Shown here: piece after piece, positions 34,873 through 43,617 of the stretch
Numbering within the stretch: the stretch's first letter is position 1
How the letters are laid out: each line of letters starts with the position of its first letter
Origin: Deinococcus marmoris DSM 12784
GTDB taxonomy: Bacteria; Deinococcota; Deinococci; Deinococcales; Deinococcaceae
Length of the DNA stretch: 64,000 nt
Assembly: GCF_000701405.1 (NCBI RefSeq)
Contig: NZ_JNIV01000001.1
Coordinates: forward strand, 1-64,000
Direction of reading: 5' to 3'
The notes under the pieces: generated by a model
What the model saw: only the letters and a program-made list of their open reading frames with translations
Databases searched by the model: none
Told to the model about the DNA's origin: nothing
Translations under genes and position numbers: made by a program

Positions 34873-37163
34873 CCGTTCAGAAAGGCCAGCCTCAGAACTA
34901 CGTGGGCCAGCGGGTCAGCCGCGTGGACGGCCCCGACAAGGTGCGCGGCGCGGCGACGTACACCGCCGAATTCGATCTGCCGGAACTGGCGCACGCCGTC
35001 CTGGTCAGCGCCACGATTCCCCACGGCAGCATCAAAAGGATCGACGAAAAGGCCGCCCGCGCCGTGCCGGGGGTGCTGGACATCCTGACGCACGAGTCTC
35101 AGGGCATAGAGCTGAAGCCGGTCAAGGCGTACCCGCGTGGCCCCGCCGGAACCTCCGTTTTGCCGTTGCAATCGCCTAAAATTGAGTTCCGGGGGCAGCC
35201 GGTGGCTCTGGTGGTGGCCGAGTCGCTGGAAGCCGCGCAGCACGCCACGCAACTGCTGGAAATTGAATACGACGCCTCCGACTTCCGCGCCACGCTGGAG
35301 CAGGGTTTACATGGGCTGCCGCTGCTGGACAAGCTGCCGCTGCCGCCGCTGGGCCATTCGCGTGGGAATGTTAAAAAAGCTCTGAAGGCCGCCGCCAGCA
35401 CCTTCGAGGCCACCTACGACACACCTGTCCACCACCACAACCCGCTGGAAATGCACGCCGTGATTGCCGCCTGGGACGGCGACGAGCGCGTCACCATCTA
35501 CGAGCCGACGCAGTGGATGCAGTCCGCCCAGCACACCCTGGCCGCCATGCTGGGGCTGGAGCCGGACAACGTGCATGTGATCAGCCCCTTCGTGGGCGGA
35601 GGGTTTGGCAGCAAGGCCACCACCTGGCCGCACCTGCCGATTGTCGTGCTGGCCGCGCGCAAACTGGGCCGCCCGGTCAAGCTGGTGCTGTCCCGCGCCC
35701 AGATGTTTGCCGCCGTGGGCTACCGCGCCGCGACGACTTCAGCGTACTCGGTAGGGCTGGACGACAACGCGCATCTCACGGCCATGAAATTGGACGCGCA
35801 GACGCAGACTGGGGTGTCGGACATCTTCCCCGAGCAGGTGGGCAACGTGCCCAAGATGCTGTACGCCAACCCGAACATGGACCTGAAGTACACGCTGATC
35901 CGCACCCACGCCGGGCCGAACATCATGATGCGCGCCCCCGGCGAGGCCAGCGGCAGCTTTGGTCTGGAAGTGCTAATGGACGAGCTGGCCGAGAATGCGG
36001 GCCTGGACCCCCTGGAATTCCGCCGCCGCAACCACGCCCCCGAAAACAGTGATCCAGAGAGCGGCAAGCCGTACAGCAGCAAGCACCTGCTGGAATGCTA
36101 TGACCGCGCGGCAGAAGCCTTCGGCTGGTCTGAGCGCAATCCCGAAATCGGCTCCATGCGCGACGGCAATACCCTGATCGGCTGGGGCATGGCCACCGCC
36201 ACCTACCCGGTCTACGCCAGCGCCGCCACCGCCCGCGCCCGCCTGTGCGCCGACGGCCATGTGGAAATCGAGGCGGGCAGCCACGACATCGGCACGGGGA
36301 CCTATTCCATCCTGGCCGGAATTGCCGCCGATTCGCTGGGTCTGGACATCGAACGGATTACGGTCAAGCTGGGCGACTCCCGCTTGCCCAAGAACGGCTA
36401 TTCCGGGGGCAGTCGCACCGCCAGCAGCGTGGGCAGCGCCGTGCTGGCCGCCGCGATGGGCCTGCGCGAGGAGCTGATGGAAGCCGCCACGCACAATTCC
36501 GCCTCCCCGTTGTTTGGCGTGGCTGGGCGGGACATCCACCCACGCGACGGCGGCCTGTATCTGGGCGAAACGGATCAGGGCGAGGATTACACCGCCATCC
36601 TCAAACGCCTGGGCAAGGACCAGCACGAGGTCTACCGCGAAACCATTCCGCACGAGGGCAGCCAGAAACACCTCGATCAGCTCAAGGCGGGCAAGGACGG
36701 CAGCGTGGCGGCAGTGGCCGAACGCTTCGCCCGCCATTCCTGGGGCGCGGTGTTCGTGGAGGTTCGCATCGATCCCGACTTCATGACCCCGCGTGTCAGC
36801 CGGGTGGTGGGGGCCTTCGACATCGGGCAGGTGATCAATGCCAAGACCGCCGAATCGCAACTGACGGGCGGCATGGTCTGGGGCGTGGGCATGGCGCTGC
36901 ACGAGGAAACCCACACCGACGCGCGCACGGGCCTGATCCTGAACAGCAATCTGGCCGAGTACCACATTCCCGTCAATGCCGATATCGGCAGCGTGCAGGC
37001 CATCGCGCTGGACCATCCCGACTTCCACGTCAGCGCTCTGGGGGCACGCGGCGCGGGCGAAATCGGCATCGTGGGCACTGCCGCCGCCGTCGCCAACGCC
37101 ATCTACCACGCGACAGGCAAGCGGGTGCGCGAGACGCCGATCACGCTGGACAAGCTGTTCTAG
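34869..37163 (+). CDS. Molybdenum hydroxylase large (molybdopterin) subunit (PaoC/YagR-like)
   Basis: 764 aa. The N-terminal a/b hammerhead domain (VSRVDGPDKVRGAATYTAEF) is followed by the Mo-binding domains: FVGGGFGSKATTWPH, RAPGEASGSFGLEVLMDEL and GSHDIGTGTYSILAGIAA. The C-terminal ALGARGAGEIGIVGTAAAVANA contains the catalytic Glu. With the two genes upstream it forms a heterotrimer of the PaoABC aldehyde oxidoreductase type that uses molybdopterin cytosine dinucleotide. Annotation as xanthine dehydrogenase would be a family-level guess; the 4Fe-4S medium subunit favours an aldehyde substrate. Confidence 0.9.
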   Translation: MTVQKGQPQNYVGQRVSRVDGPDKVRGAATYTAEFDLPELAHAVLVSATIPHGSIKRIDEKAARAVPGVLDILTHESQGIELKPVKAYPRGPAGTSVLPLQSPKIEFRGQPVALVVAESLEAAQHATQLLEIEYDASDFRATLEQGLHGLPLLDKLPLPPLGHSRGNVKKALKAAASTFEATYDTPVHHHNPLEMHAVIAAWDGDERVTIYEPTQWMQSAQHTLAAMLGLEPDNVHVISPFVGGGFGSKATTWPHLPIVVLAARKLGRPVKLVLSRAQMFAAVGYRAATTSAYSVGLDDNAHLTAMKLDAQTQTGVSDIFPEQVGNVPKMLYANPNMDLKYTLIRTHAGPNIMMRAPGEASGSFGLEVLMDELAENAGLDPLEFRRRNHAPENSDPESGKPYSSKHLLECYDRAAEAFGWSERNPEIGSMRDGNTLIGWGMATATYPVYASAATARARLCADGHVEIEAGSHDIGTGTYSILAGIAADSLGLDIERITVKLGDSRLPKNGYSGGSRTASSVGSAVLAAAMGLREELMEAATHNSASPLFGVAGRDIHPRDGGLYLGETDQGEDYTAILKRLGKDQHEVYRETIPHEGSQKHLDQLKAGKDGSVAAVAERFARHSWGAVFVEVRIDPDFMTPRVSRVVGAFDIGQVINAKTAESQLTGGMVWGVGMALHEETHTDARTGLILNSNLAEYHIPVNADIGSVQAIALDHPDFHVSALGARGAGEIGIVGTAAAVANAIYHATGKRVRETPITLDKLF

Positions 37164-37220
37164 GGGCTGATTTGAGAGGAAGCGCATCGCGGAACCAGGG
37201 GATGAGCCGTGGGGCCAGCC

Positions 37221-37247
37221 CTTCCTCTCCTTCCTCTCCTTCCTCTC
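37221..37247. repeat. Three tandem 9-mers, CTTCCTCTC
   Basis: CTTCCTCTC occurs three times without interruption in a polypyrimidine tract, 34 bases before the ThuA start and just ahead of its TACATT box (37265-37270). Confidence 0.9.
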
Positions 37248-37280
37248 GCCACCCTCTGCCGCGCTACATTCATTCCCGTC

Positions 37281-38030
37281 ATGACCTCATCCACACCGCC
37301 CCGCCTGACCGTCTGGAACGAGTACCGCCACGAGCTGGAAAACCCCAAAGTCAGCGTTCATTATCCAGATGGCATCCATACCGTGATTGCCGACGGGTTA
37401 CGGGCGCACGGCTTTGAAAGTGTCCAGACCGCCACCCTCGATCAGCCGGAACATGGCCTGACCGACGAGGTGCTGAACAAGACAGACGTGCTGCTGTGGT
37501 GGGGACACAAGGCACACGGCGACGTGTCGGACGCCGTGGCGGCGAAAGTGGTGGCCCGCGTGCTGGACGGTATGGGCCTGATCGTGCTGCACTCCGGGCA
37601 TTTCAGCAAGCCATTCAAGGCGCTCATGGGCACCGGCTGTGACCTGAAATGGCGCGAGGTGGGCGAAAAGGAGCGGCTGTGGGTGGTCAACCCGGCGCAC
37701 TCCGTCGCGCAGGGCGTGGGCGAATTCATCGAGCTGGAGCATGAGGAGATGTACGGCGAGCATTTCGACATCCCTGCCCCCGACGAACTGGTGTTCGTGA
37801 GCTGGTTCGCGGGCGGCGAGGTCTTCCGCAGCGGCTGCACCTTCACGCGCGGCAGCGGCAAGATCTTTTACTTTCGCCCCGGCCACGAAACATTTCCGAC
37901 GTACCACAACCCGCAGATTCAACAGGTGATTGCCAATGCTGCACGCTGGGCCATGCCTACCGCCAGTGCGCCGCGTTCGTTCGGACACCGGCCCCAGCCA
38001 CTGGAAACACTGCCGCTGGAAAAGCTGTGA
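37281..38030 (+). CDS. ThuA domain-containing protein
   Basis: 249 aa. It has the class-I glutamine amidotransferase-like fold of ThuA/trehalose-utilisation proteins: [33 protein letters not shown], a helix-rich middle ([14 protein letters not shown]) and a C-terminal [21 protein letters not shown]. The family often sits beside Gfo/Idh/MocA dehydrogenases in sugar catabolism, as it does here. Its reaction is not firmly established. ATG 37281 has a TACATT box ten bases upstream. Four-base overlap with the next gene. Confidence 0.9.
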   Translation: MTSSTPPRLTVWNEYRHELENPKVSVHYPDGIHTVIADGLRAHGFESVQTATLDQPEHGLTDEVLNKTDVLLWWGHKAHGDVSDAVAAKVVARVLDGMGLIVLHSGHFSKPFKALMGTGCDLKWREVGEKERLWVVNPAHSVAQGVGEFIELEHEEMYGEHFDIPAPDELVFVSWFAGGEVFRSGCTFTRGSGKIFYFRPGHETFPTYHNPQIQQVIANAARWAMPTASAPRSFGHRPQPLETLPLEKL

Positions 38031-39058
38031 CCACTGTGCTGCCTCAGTCTGCCCCGCTGAATGTCGGCATCATTGGTGCGGGGGCCATCTCGCAGCGGCA
38101 CTTCGAGGGCTACAGCCACGCCGGGGCCAATGTGGTGGCCTTTGCCGAAACGAACGGGGCTGCCCGGCAGCGGCGCGAGACCGAGTGGAACGCGCGGGGC
38201 TACAGCGACTTCACGGAATTGCTGGACAGTGGCGGGGTGCAGGCGGTCAGCATCTGCACACCCAACGCCTTCCACGCGCCCGCCGCCCTGGCTGCCCTGC
38301 GGCGCGGCATTCATGTGCTGTGCGAGAAACCGCTGTCCCTCGATCTGGCCGCCTGCGACGAGATGATCGCGGCGGCGCGGGAGGGTGGAGCCATTCTGCA
38401 AACCGGGCATCACCTGCGCTCCAGCCCACTGGTGCAGACCGCCAAACGCCTGATGGACGAGGGCCGCATCGGGCGCGTGACCTTCATGCGGCTGCGGCAG
38501 GCGCACGACTGGGGCGGTGCGCCGGAAGTGCGCGGGGCCTTCGGCAGCCTCGCGGCCAGTGGGGGCGGCACCCTGCTGGACAACGGCTGCCACATGATGG
38601 ACCTCGCCCGGCACTTCGGCGGCGACGTGGAGAGCATCTACGCCCGCATGGCCACGCTGAAATTTGAGATCGAGGTAGAGGACACCAGCATTGCCACCCT
38701 GGAGTTTAAAAACGGCGGCTTTGCCAGCGTGGAAAACGCCTGGACCGCCACCGGCTGGGAGGAGAGTTTCGCCGTCTACGGCACAGAGGGAGCGCTGGAA
38801 TGCAGCAACCGCCTGGGCAAACCGCGCCTGCGTTTCGTGAACCGCGAATCGGGTTACGGGCAGTGGGGCCAGACGGACGAGACGTGGTACGACTTCGCCG
38901 CGTCCGACAATGCCCACGTCCGCAGCGTCGTGCGCTTTGTCCAGAGCATTCAAAGCGGTGCGCCCGTCGTCTGCACGGGCGAGGACGGGCGCGAGAGCGT
39001 GCGGCTGGTGCTGGGCGGCTACGAGAGCGCGCGGACGGGACTGCCTGTTCGCTGGTGA
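38027..39058 (+). CDS. Gfo/Idh/MocA family oxidoreductase
   Basis: 343 aa. N-terminal Rossmann motif [17 protein letters not shown] (residues about 12-28), then [18 protein letters not shown] and [18 protein letters not shown] with the EKP catalytic-lysine motif. [15 protein letters not shown] lies in the C-terminal sheet domain with its conserved His. These enzymes oxidise sugars, sugar acids or inositol with NAD(P). It pairs with ThuA (GTGA overlap), so they probably act on one carbohydrate substrate. No transporter is adjacent. Confidence 0.92.
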   Translation: MTTVLPQSAPLNVGIIGAGAISQRHFEGYSHAGANVVAFAETNGAARQRRETEWNARGYSDFTELLDSGGVQAVSICTPNAFHAPAALAALRRGIHVLCEKPLSLDLAACDEMIAAAREGGAILQTGHHLRSSPLVQTAKRLMDEGRIGRVTFMRLRQAHDWGGAPEVRGAFGSLAASGGGTLLDNGCHMMDLARHFGGDVESIYARMATLKFEIEVEDTSIATLEFKNGGFASVENAWTATGWEESFAVYGTEGALECSNRLGKPRLRFVNRESGYGQWGQTDETWYDFAASDNAHVRSVVRFVQSIQSGAPVVCTGEDGRESVRLVLGGYESARTGLPVRW

Positions 39059-39101
39059 ATTGCTCCGGGCTGGCGAGTCAATCGTGTGTGCAACAGCAGA
39101 A

Positions 39102-39143
39102 AGGAGGTGGCGTGAATAGACTGCCCTATTCGCTCCACCTCCT
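39102..39143. repeat. Strong 18-bp hairpin between convergent genes
   Basis: AGGAGGTGGCGTGAATAG pairs with CTATTCGCTCCACCTCCT (one mismatch, one wobble) around a six-base loop. There is no T-run on either side. The left arm happens to resemble a Shine-Dalgarno plus GTG. Probably a transcript-end stabiliser or part of a repeat family. Confidence 0.7.
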
Positions 39144-39184
39144 CAAACCCTGGATTCAAAACCTGTCGATCAGAACAGCGCCTC

Positions 39185-39928
39185 TCAGCGTCGTCCGCTG
39201 AACATCCCGATCAGATCGTTGAGGGCATTGCCGTCGCCGTCGCGGTCCAGCACATTGTTGAGGGTGCCGACAATGCCGCCCGCGCCACCCTTCTGGGTGT
39301 CCTGCTGTGGCTGGGCATTCTGTGGGGGCAGGCCAGAAATGACCGGGCCGCCGCCCAGTATGCCGCCGCCGCTCTGGGGTTGCTGGGGTTGTGGGGCCTG
39401 CTGACCGCCGCCCAGAAGACCACCGAGCATGCCGCCCAGACCTCCAGCGGAACCGCCGCCGAGGAGTCCGCCCAGCAAACCGCCGAGGTCCGGGCCACCG
39501 CCCTGCCCCCCCTGCTGACCGCCGCCCTGCTGCTTCTGACGGCCCAGGTAGGCCAGCACCAGTGGCGCGGCCATGCTCAGAATCTGCATGGCAAGCTGGG
39601 GATCGATGCCCGCGCGTTTGCCCACCGCATTGGCGGCAGACTGCTGCTGGTTGCCGAACACATGGCCCAGGATTTTCTGGCCTTCCTGCATGTTGGGTGC
39701 GCCGCCCTGGCTGAACATGTCCAGCGCACTGCCGTCGTGCTGGCCCAAAGCCCCGGCCAGCGAGGCCGCACCCTGGGGGCTGCCCGCGTTGCGGGTCATG
39801 GCCCCCAGCAGCAGCGGAATGGCCGCTTCCATCGCGGACGCGGATTGTTGTGGGGTGGCCCCGGTCTGCTGGCTGACCTGCTGCTGCGCGTTGCCCATCC
39901 CGCCGAGCATGTTAAAGATGTCCATCAT
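39185..39928 (-). CDS. DUF937 domain-containing protein
   Basis: 247 aa. The N-terminal ~130 residues match DUF937 (VSQQTGATPQQSASAMEAAIPLLLGAM ... AGALGQHDGSALDMF ... LGHVFGNQQQSAANAVGKRAGID). The C-terminal half is low-complexity Gly/Leu/Gln/Pro (LGGLLGGLLGGGSAGG), then a DRDGDGNALNDLIGMF end that looks like a calcium-binding loop. Function unknown. AGGAGGT lies eight bases before ATG 39928. There is no signal peptide, despite homologues sometimes being called secreted. Confidence 0.88.
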   Translation of the reverse strand: MMDIFNMLGGMGNAQQQVSQQTGATPQQSASAMEAAIPLLLGAMTRNAGSPQGAASLAGALGQHDGSALDMFSQGGAPNMQEGQKILGHVFGNQQQSAANAVGKRAGIDPQLAMQILSMAAPLVLAYLGRQKQQGGGQQGGQGGGPDLGGLLGGLLGGGSAGGLGGMLGGLLGGGQQAPQPQQPQSGGGILGGGPVISGLPPQNAQPQQDTQKGGAGGIVGTLNNVLDRDGDGNALNDLIGMFSGRR

Positions 39929-40102
39929 AATTGTTGACCTCCTGTGGGTGAATGTGAACTATTGAAGAGAGGCCAGCCTATCCCTTGCGTCTGAGGCCGG
40001 GCTTCAGAAAAGGCAGAGGTTGGGAGGGGTGTGGCGCACGGACCACTCCGCCATCTGGCCCATGCGCCCCGGCCCAGGCAGCCGCTAAGCTTCTTGGCCT
40101 GT

Positions 40103-40930
40103 ATGCGAGCGGCCCCCAGTATTGCGCCAAGCCTCAACCTGCCGCTGTACGCCTCGGTGGCGCGGCTGGGCTTCCGGCGGCAGTTCGCGTACCCGCAGGC
40201 GGCGCTGTGGGGGCTGATCACCAACCTGTTTTTTGGCGTGTTGCGAATCTCTGTGCTGGTGGCGCTGTTCGGCAGCAAGCCGCAGGTGGCCGGATACACC
40301 GTTCAGGACGCCATTACCTACACCGGACTCACGCAGGCATTCATCATGGCCCTGTCCCTGTTCGGCTGGACCGATTTCATGCGGACGGTTCACCGGGGCG
40401 AGGTGGCCTCCGATCTGCTGCGCCCCCATAACCTGCTGGCCTTCTGGGCAGCGCAGGACGCGGGGCGTGCGGTGGGCCAGTTCGTGCTGCGCGGGTTGCC
40501 GATGCTGGCGCTGTTCGCGCTGATCTGGGGCGCTACGTTTCCCACTGGGTTTACGGGCTGGCTGCTGACCACCCTGAGCCTGCTGCTGGCCTGGGCCTGC
40601 GGCTTCGCCTTCCGTTTTCTGGTCAACTGCGCGGCCTTCTGGTCCCCGGACGCCGTGGGCTTCGGGCGCTTTGCCTGGGCGGTGCTGGGCCTGGGCAGCG
40701 GCTTTCTGATGCCATTGGCCTTCTTCCCGCCGTGGTTTCAGGGCGTGCTGGCCTTCACTCCCTTTCCCAGCATGATGAACACCACCGTGGAAATCTGGCT
40801 GGGCGTGAAAACTGGTACGGAAGCGTGGACGGGATTGGCCGTGCAACTCGGCTGGGCGCTGCTTCTGTCTGGAGCGGCGGCGTTCGTGCTGTCGCGCGGA
40901 TTGCGGCGCCTGGAGGTAGCGGGTGGCTAG
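40103..40930 (+). CDS. ABC-2 type permease (DUF990-like), first subunit
   Basis: 275 aa with six predicted membrane segments. An N-terminal polar stretch ends in LGFRRQFAYPQAALWGLITN, which enters the first helix. FMRTVHRGEVASDLLRPHNLL is the conserved cytoplasmic loop of DUF990 permeases. Start taken as ATG 40103; the upstream frame to 40031 lacks support. The next permease gene overlaps by eight bases and an ATPase follows, giving a complete exporter with two unlike permeases. Substrate unknown; homologues are annotated as antibiotic or lipid exporters. Confidence 0.85.
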   Translation: MRAAPSIAPSLNLPLYASVARLGFRRQFAYPQAALWGLITNLFFGVLRISVLVALFGSKPQVAGYTVQDAITYTGLTQAFIMALSLFGWTDFMRTVHRGEVASDLLRPHNLLAFWAAQDAGRAVGQFVLRGLPMLALFALIWGATFPTGFTGWLLTTLSLLLAWACGFAFRFLVNCAAFWSPDAVGFGRFAWAVLGLGSGFLMPLAFFPPWFQGVLAFTPFPSMMNTTVEIWLGVKTGTEAWTGLAVQLGWALLLSGAAAFVLSRGLRRLEVAGG

Positions 40931-41786
40931 GTCATTCAACTCACGCCCAGGCCAGAAAGAGGGCCTGCTTCCATCAACCATCTACCATCTCCGTCTCTAC
41001 TTCCTGCTGCTGCACGCCCAGGCCCGTTCGCAGGCCGTCTACCGGGTCTCATTCGCGCTGGACGCGCTGGGATCGGCCCTGATCACGCTGGCGGAATTTG
41101 CCGCCTTTGCGCTGGTGCTGCCGCGTTTCGGTTCGCTGAGCGGCTGGACACTGGGCGAGGTCAGCCTGCTCTACGGCCTCGCGGAAATCGCCTTCGTGCT
41201 GATGGACCTGCTGTTCGGTGGGTTTGACGCCCCCAACCTCAGTCAGCATGTGCGGAGCGGCAGCTTCAACACCTTTCTGCTGCGGCCCGCGCCCCTGCGC
41301 CTGCAAATCTTCGGCTCGGACTTTGCGCTGCGGCGGATCACGCGGGTCTTTCTGGCGGCGGGGATTCTGGCTTATGGCGTGGGCGCGTCCGGGGCTGTGT
41401 TCACGCCCGAAGCTGCCCTGCTGCTGGCTGGCAGTGTGCTGGGCATGATCGCCTTTTTCGGCGGCCTGTTCGTCATCGGCGGCACGCTGACCTTCTGGAC
41501 GGTGGAAAGCGTGGAGGCCATGAACGTGCTGACCTACGGCGGACGCACCCTGATTTCCTACCCGATGGACATCTACGGCCAATTCCTCCGCAAGACCTTC
41601 ACATACCTGATTCCCGCCGCCTTCCTGTCCTATTTCCCCGTGCTGTACGTTCTAGGCCGCCCGCTGCCCGATGGTCTGCCCCTGCTGGCCGCTTACCTGT
41701 CGCCCCTCGTCGGCCCGCTGATGCTGGCGGCGGCGTTTGCCTTCTGGCGCGTGGGCGTGCGGCATTACGGGGGAACGGGCACATGA
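40923..41786 (+). CDS. ABC-2 type permease (DUF990-like), second subunit
   Basis: 287 aa with about six membrane segments. LSQHVRSGSFNTFLLRPAPLRLQIFGSDFALRR is the conserved loop equivalent to that of the first permease. SYPMDIYGQFLRKTFTYLIPAAFLSYFP is typical of the C-terminal half. The N-terminal ~24 residues include a stretch (PSTIYHLR) encoded by three heptanucleotide units, so the true start is uncertain; GTG 40923 overlaps the upstream stop. It works with the permease before and the ATPase after it. Confidence 0.85.
   Translation: MARSFNSRPGQKEGLLPSTIYHLRLYFLLLHAQARSQAVYRVSFALDALGSALITLAEFAAFALVLPRFGSLSGWTLGEVSLLYGLAEIAFVLMDLLFGGFDAPNLSQHVRSGSFNTFLLRPAPLRLQIFGSDFALRRITRVFLAAGILAYGVGASGAVFTPEAALLLAGSVLGMIAFFGGLFVIGGTLTFWTVESVEAMNVLTYGGRTLISYPMDIYGQFLRKTFTYLIPAAFLSYFPVLYVLGRPLPDGLPLLAAYLSPLVGPLMLAAAFAFWRVGVRHYGGTGT
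40972..40992. repeat. Three heptanucleotide units in permease gene
   Basis: CATCAAC-CATCTAC-CATCTCC in tandem inside the 5' part of the second permease gene. The same units occur in the hairpin at 27479-27539. Confidence 0.6.
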
Positions 41787-41816
41787 GGGGCGGCGGGCTA
41801 CCTGCATCTTTTAGCT

Positions 41817-41837
41817 CCTCCCCCCTTGCGGGGGAGG
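41817..41837. repeat. GC-rich hairpin between permease and ATPase genes
   Basis: CCTCCCCC and GGGGGAGG flank a five-base loop, followed by GCTGGGAGGGGGG. It lies in a 134-base gap that splits the exporter operon and could set unequal expression of permeases and ATPase. Confidence 0.7.
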
Positions 41838-41920
41838 CTGGGAGGGGGGGCCACCGGGCAGGCCACAACGCCAGCAAGTCCCCCAGGCCGTTCCCATATC
41901 CCATTTCAAAAGGAGCGTGC

Positions 41921-42877
41921 ATGATCACCGTTCACAACCTCAAAAAAACTTTCCGAGTGCGCCAGGGCGGACTATTGCGCGGTTCCAGCGTCGTTATGGA
42001 AGCCGTCAAAGACGTGAGCTTCAGCGTTGAACGCGGCGAGATCGTGGGCTATCTGGGGCCGAACGGCGCGGGCAAAAGCACCACCATCAAGGTGCTGACC
42101 GGGCTGCTGGTCCCCGACAGTGGGCGGGTGGAGGTGGGCGGTCTGGTGCCGTGGAAGGACCGCCGGGCGCATGTGGCACGCCTGGGCGCGGTGTTCGGCC
42201 AGCGCACGACGCTGTGGTGGGACCTGCCCGTCCACGAGTCGCTGGACCTCCTGCGCCACATCTACCGCGTGCCCGAAGCCCGGTTTCGCCAGAACCTGCG
42301 CGACTTTACCGAACTGCTGGAGCTGGGGCCATTCCTGAACACCCCGGCCCGCGCCCTGAGCCTGGGCCAGCGGATGCGGGCCGATCTCGCCGCCGCCCTG
42401 CTGCACGATCCCGAACTGCTGTTTCTGGACGAGCCGACGGTGGGCCTGGACGTGGTGGCAAAGGAACGCATCCGCGAATTTATCCGGCATATCAACGCCA
42501 TCCGCGAGGTCACGGTGCTGCTGACCACCCACGATCTGGGCGACGTGGAGCGGCTGGCCCGCCGCGTGATGATCATTGACCACGGCTCCCTGCTGTACGA
42601 CGGCGCGCTGGCGAGTTTGCAGGCCCGCTACGGCAGCGCCCGCGAACTGGTGGTGGATTTTGAGGCCGCGCCAACTGACCCGCAGGTGCCGGGTCTGGAG
42701 CTGTTGGGCGCAGACGGCCCGCGCGTTCGCTACGGCTTCACTGGCCCCGCCGCCGCCCCGATTGCCCGCGTGACCGCCCACGCCCCGGTGCGCGACATCA
42801 CGGTCAGGGAACCGGATATTGAGGCCACGATCCGCCGCATTTACGAGGGTGGGCTTTTGCGGAATGGGGTAGCGTAG
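41921..42877 (+). CDS. ABC transporter ATP-binding protein
   Basis: 318 aa. Walker A GPNGAGKST (about residues 46-54), signature ALSLGQRMRADLAAAL, Walker B LLFLDEPTVGLD and H-loop TTHDLGDVERLA are intact. The C-terminal ~80 residues form the accessory domain found in ABC-2/drug exporter ATPases. It energises the two DUF990-type permeases upstream. AGGAG five bases before ATG 41921 fixes the start; the longer frame from 41783 runs through the hairpin and is rejected. Confidence 0.95.
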   Translation: MITVHNLKKTFRVRQGGLLRGSSVVMEAVKDVSFSVERGEIVGYLGPNGAGKSTTIKVLTGLLVPDSGRVEVGGLVPWKDRRAHVARLGAVFGQRTTLWWDLPVHESLDLLRHIYRVPEARFRQNLRDFTELLELGPFLNTPARALSLGQRMRADLAAALLHDPELLFLDEPTVGLDVVAKERIREFIRHINAIREVTVLLTTHDLGDVERLARRVMIIDHGSLLYDGALASLQARYGSARELVVDFEAAPTDPQVPGLELLGADGPRVRYGFTGPAAAPIARVTAHAPVRDITVREPDIEATIRRIYEGGLLRNGVA

Positions 42878-42880
42878 AGC

Positions 42881-43519
42881 GTGATTCTGATGCATCCTTC
42901 CTACCCATTTCCAGCCGTTTTAAAACGCCGCGCTCAGGCTCTGGCGATGCTGGACGCCATTGTCTGCGAGGAATGGTCTGGGCGGTTTTTCTCCTTCAAC
43001 AACACCTGGGATGAGGAATCTCAAATGGCGTCAGGGCGCAATGGTAGCGGCGATGAATATTTTATGCTGTTCAGAGGCGGCGAATGCGTGTTCAAACAAT
43101 TTCTCCACGAGCTGGAGCCATGTTCTGAAACAAGTGAATTTCTGAGCGCCGCTGAACAGGCTGCGCCTCTCTCCTCCGGTCTGCTTACTGCCTTCATCGG
43201 TGAGCCAGCTTTCAGCGCGGGAGAGATCAGTCAACTTGCCTGGTACGGTCTGGACAGCCAGAAGTGGTTTGACCTGCAACCCGTCCCGATTCCCAAAGCC
43301 GATTCATTGCTGCCGATGATCCTGAGCGGCTCATCGGCGCAATACATTGCCTGGGCCAACGATTACTTTGAGGCTGATCTTTCACAGGTTGCCGTTCAGG
43401 CCATTTTTGAGTTTGCACCACTGACTGCTGAACTTGTGAACCGCGTCAACCCTGCCGCTGATCTGAGTGGCGTGCTGGCTGATACCAGGGAAATTGGCTA
43501 CCCCAGTGAATTTGAGTAA
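42881..43519 (+). CDS. Hypothetical protein, 212 aa, AT-richer than neighbours
   Basis: GTG start three bases after the ATPase stop, with an alternative ATG at 42890. Visible motifs: SYPFPAVLKRRAQALAMLD, WSGRFFSFNNTWDEESQMAS and RNGSGDEYFMLFRGGECV, then an acidic C-terminal half ending in IGYPSEFE. Codon use is clearly less GC-biased than the exporter genes, a sign of later acquisition. The acidic soluble character and orphan position recall immunity-type proteins, but no family can be named. A TAGCGT box overlaps the preceding stop. Confidence 0.7.
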   Translation: MILMHPSYPFPAVLKRRAQALAMLDAIVCEEWSGRFFSFNNTWDEESQMASGRNGSGDEYFMLFRGGECVFKQFLHELEPCSETSEFLSAAEQAAPLSSGLLTAFIGEPAFSAGEISQLAWYGLDSQKWFDLQPVPIPKADSLLPMILSGSSAQYIAWANDYFEADLSQVAVQAIFEFAPLTAELVNRVNPAADLSGVLADTREIGYPSEFE

Positions 43520-43604
43520 AGGAAGCCTGTTGCGTCACGGGTCCAGCTCAGGCGGCAGCCCTCCTCCCCCTCCAACCGCTGACCATTCTCATTTCCCGCC
43601 CCCC

Positions 43605-43610
43605 TAGGTT
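43605..43610 (+). promoter_or_regulatory. -10 box of UPF0316 gene
   Basis: TAGGTT, 7 bases, GTG at 43618. Confidence 0.55.
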
Positions 43611-43617
43611 CAAGGGC

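Noticed and set aside
33377..37163. Xanthine dehydrogenase linked to the urate operon
   Set aside because: The medium subunit has the PaoB-type 4Fe-4S insertion and the genes lie 20 kb from uox, so purine oxidation is not supported.
39113..39202. 29-codon ORF with AGGAGG and GTG inside the hairpin at 39102
   Set aside because: The ribosome-binding-like sequence is one arm of a perfect stem. The peptide has no coding bias and runs into the convergent gene.
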